Positions 61,937 to 64,000 of a stretch of 64,000 bases of DNA are shown here, piece after piece. Source of the DNA: Echiichthys vipera (lineage: Eukaryota > Chordata > Actinopteri > Perciformes > Trachinidae); contig OY829650.1 in the NCBI GenBank assembly GCA_963691815.1, forward strand, positions 5,539,172 through 5,603,171, written 5' to 3'. The notes beneath the pieces are model-generated. The model did not search any database, was not told the DNA's origin, and saw only the letters and a program-made list of their open reading frames with translations. A program made the position numbers and the translations under genes. The first letter of the stretch is position 1. The number at the start of each line of letters is the position of its first letter.

Positions 61937-62010
<74 letters not shown>
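61925..62010. repeat. C15 run joined to (CA)n
   Basis: A pure run of 15 C (61925-61939) leads into CA units to 62010 with one TA interruption at 61973. It lies 108 bases before an opposite-sense TG tract. Confidence 0.95.
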
Positions 62011-62015
<5 letters not shown>

Positions 62016-62116
62016 ATATGCAGTAGTACTCCCCAAAGCCTGTCTGTGTAATGTACAATCCTGCATGTGTGTGCCTCTAAGAGAATGTTTTGTGAAATCC
62101 AAAGGGGACATGGTTA

Positions 62117-62118
<2 letters not shown>

Positions 62119-62196
<78 letters not shown>

Positions 62197-62205
62197 TGTG
62201 TGTGT
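62119..62205. repeat. Long (TG)n tract
   Basis: About 38 pure TG units (62119-62195) followed by CTG and four more TG. With the CA tract at 61939-62010 it forms an inverted dinucleotide pair. Confidence 0.96.
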
Positions 62206-62355
62206 ATTTGCATGCAATGAGCATATTGTGGGCATATTGTCAATATTGCATACTGTTGTCCTCTGAAATACATCCACACTTCCTTCATTTGTGCCTGTGT
62301 GCGTCTGTTTGTAATCTGGCATACATCAGATCATATCCAGCCTTGTGTTTGTTTA

Positions 62356-62357
<2 letters not shown>

Positions 62358-62405
<48 letters not shown>
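62358..62405. repeat. (GT)n tract
   Basis: About 23 uninterrupted GT units; the third dinucleotide tract within 500 bases. Confidence 0.95.
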
Positions 62406-62406
<1 letters not shown>

Positions 62407-64000
62407 TTAGATCATAGAGCGCTGACGCACGGATGTCCTTCAGGTAACCAGATTTGTCACGTTGCCGAGCGTGGCCATCAGGTGGCGACGCTAAGCGGCT
62501 CAGCCTTGCCACAGAGGTCACCGGGACTGTATCCCAGAAACACCCTGTAGAGACAGGGGGGTGGGGCAGCAGATGGAAGGGCAGGCAGCAACACACTAAT
62601 GACAAGACTTTAATAACATGACGGCGCCGCTGGGGTCGGTGTACAACATGCCATTAACGTGTAGCACGCTAGGCTAGCCAGATTATGCCAATCCACTAAA
62701 GCCATTAGAGAGGCATCGAGCCTGGATGTGATGTGCTTCCTGTGAGATAGAAATGGTAAAAGGGCTGAATGAATGAGGGGTGAACAGTGCAGCTGGGGGT
62801 TTAAAACGATAAGTGTGCGACAGAACTGAAGGAGATTATGATGAATATTAGAAGCGAGGAATGAAGAATGAGGAGCAGCGTGTCATTCCTGCCTCCTCCC
62901 GGGGCTCAGCTGATCTGCACTGGGTCACTACCAAAAAAAAATAAAACCCTCAAACTTTTGATCCTCTGATTGAGCACTCGAGTCTTTCTCCCATGTGAGT
63001 CCCTGATTAGAAGAAAATTGTTGATTTATGGAGGATTTCTTCTCATCTCTAGCTAATATTAATCCGTTCCAGAGGTTGGCTATTAGGAGGCGGGTCACGT
63101 TTTTTGGACTCGGATAAAGAAAAATCCAATCTGGATCCAGCGTGGAACTCAGCGTTTTCCAATTAATAATGATATACAACATATTGGGAACTATCAGTCG
63201 AAAAATCCGCCTGTATTTGCTGTGACTTTTTGCCAAAGATGAAAATTGTAGTGCATTACCGTAATGTTGCAGGAAGTTAACAAACGATCCTGCAATGAAT
63301 TCCAGGCAGCAAAGCTAAGGATGAGCTCTTCCCGGCTATACAAGTGCTGTCCACACTTACCCCCCTCCTCCCGCCCCGTTTTTCCCATCTCAAAGCCAAG
63401 AGCAAGAGAAGAAGAAAAAAAAAGAAATAGGCAGCTGATGGAAAAGAGAGGGGAGAAAAAATGACAGGGATAGACAAAGGTTGATTAAATTGGTTTTCAA
63501 TTCTGGGTGTCTCTGTCCGAGGCTACTGCATTAATTTGCTTCGTTACATATTTGAGAGCCAGAGAGTGTATTAAGAGCTGCTGTATATCATATCACTGAC
63601 TGCTCTGAGAGCTCGCTGCCAAAATAAGAGGCCCGGGTCCATCTATCGGAGCATTAACCAAAGTGACTCAGCACACCCAGGCCCCAAATTCATATCATGC
63701 TTTATGTGAGAGATTCTTTGTTCACTGCAGTCATCTGTAGGATTCAGGGAGGTTGGTGTGAGCCTGTTCAGTATGTCAGGCTTAACATGTGCATACGTCT
63801 GGGAGCTGATTCATGATGAAAATGTGTTTCGGGGGGATTCTGCTTAGCAGCTTTGACAGAGCTTTACCTTCGTATTAAGATGGAATTGGGGTGGGGGGGG
63901 GATAGCTGCACTGAAGATTTCTTGGCTCAGCAGACGTAGGATATTAATTACATGCAAGGTTGTTGGTTTGATTCCACAAATCTACCTTAAATCCTCAGCT
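62406..64000. other. Non-coding stretch, possible conserved element
   Basis: No gene or element recognised. 62980-63300 and 63490-63720 have many TAAT/ATTA words, no repeat character and balanced composition. Enhancer-like by look only. The G-rich run at 63890-63901 is short. Confidence 0.3.

Overview
This window looks like non-coding nuclear DNA of a bony (teleost) fish. The grounds are: no convincing host exon on either strand; vertebrate-style dispersed repeats with Pol III tRNA-like heads; several clades of decayed non-LTR retrotransposons (LINEs) in forms common in teleosts; a DIRS-like fragment; short DNA transposons (MITEs); and very frequent (CA)n/(TG)n tracts. There is no bacterial, phage or plasmid character. 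Nearly all open reading frames are short, carry simple-repeat translations such as alternating Cys-Val or His-Thr, or run across repeats. I therefore list no intact protein-coding gene. The window is either a gene desert or the inside of a large intron; the sequence alone does not decide.

Layout. 1-17 kb: mostly unique DNA, with a LINE-like 3' tail, a DIRS-type RNase H relic (2.7-3.1 kb) and CA/TG tracts. 17.0-17.9 kb: a LINE reverse-transcriptase relic split by a tRNA-derived SINE. 20.4-25.6 kb: a SINE with a small internal inversion, an L2-like 3' end, a truncated MITE and a minus-strand RT core relic. 26.7-31.7 kb: a GAAA tract, a 184-bp duplication built of 30-bp units with CCAAT boxes, and two minus-strand SINEs of different families. 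33.8-37.7 kb: microsatellites, a zinc-finger LINE C-terminus, a complete hAT-type foldback MITE with an 8-bp target duplication, and a tandem duplication carrying two AT tracts. 42.7-47.3 kb: a DNA-transposon-like repeat with a G17 run, two LINE 3' ends and a SINE with a 10-bp target duplication. 49.4-51.8 kb: a 2.4-kb minisatellite, the most striking object here. 54-62.4 kb: very long CA/TG tracts, a MITE with perfect 25-bp inverted ends and TTAA duplications, and another SINE. 62.4-64 kb: unique DNA.

No set of genes works together here. The most interesting observation is that the 49.4-51.8 kb minisatellite (18-19 bp units) contains about 33 copies of GAAACTGAAACT, which fits the interferon-stimulated response element consensus, and that its right half is a 718-bp higher-order repeat in two almost identical copies. 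I found no evidence of a new multi-gene system.
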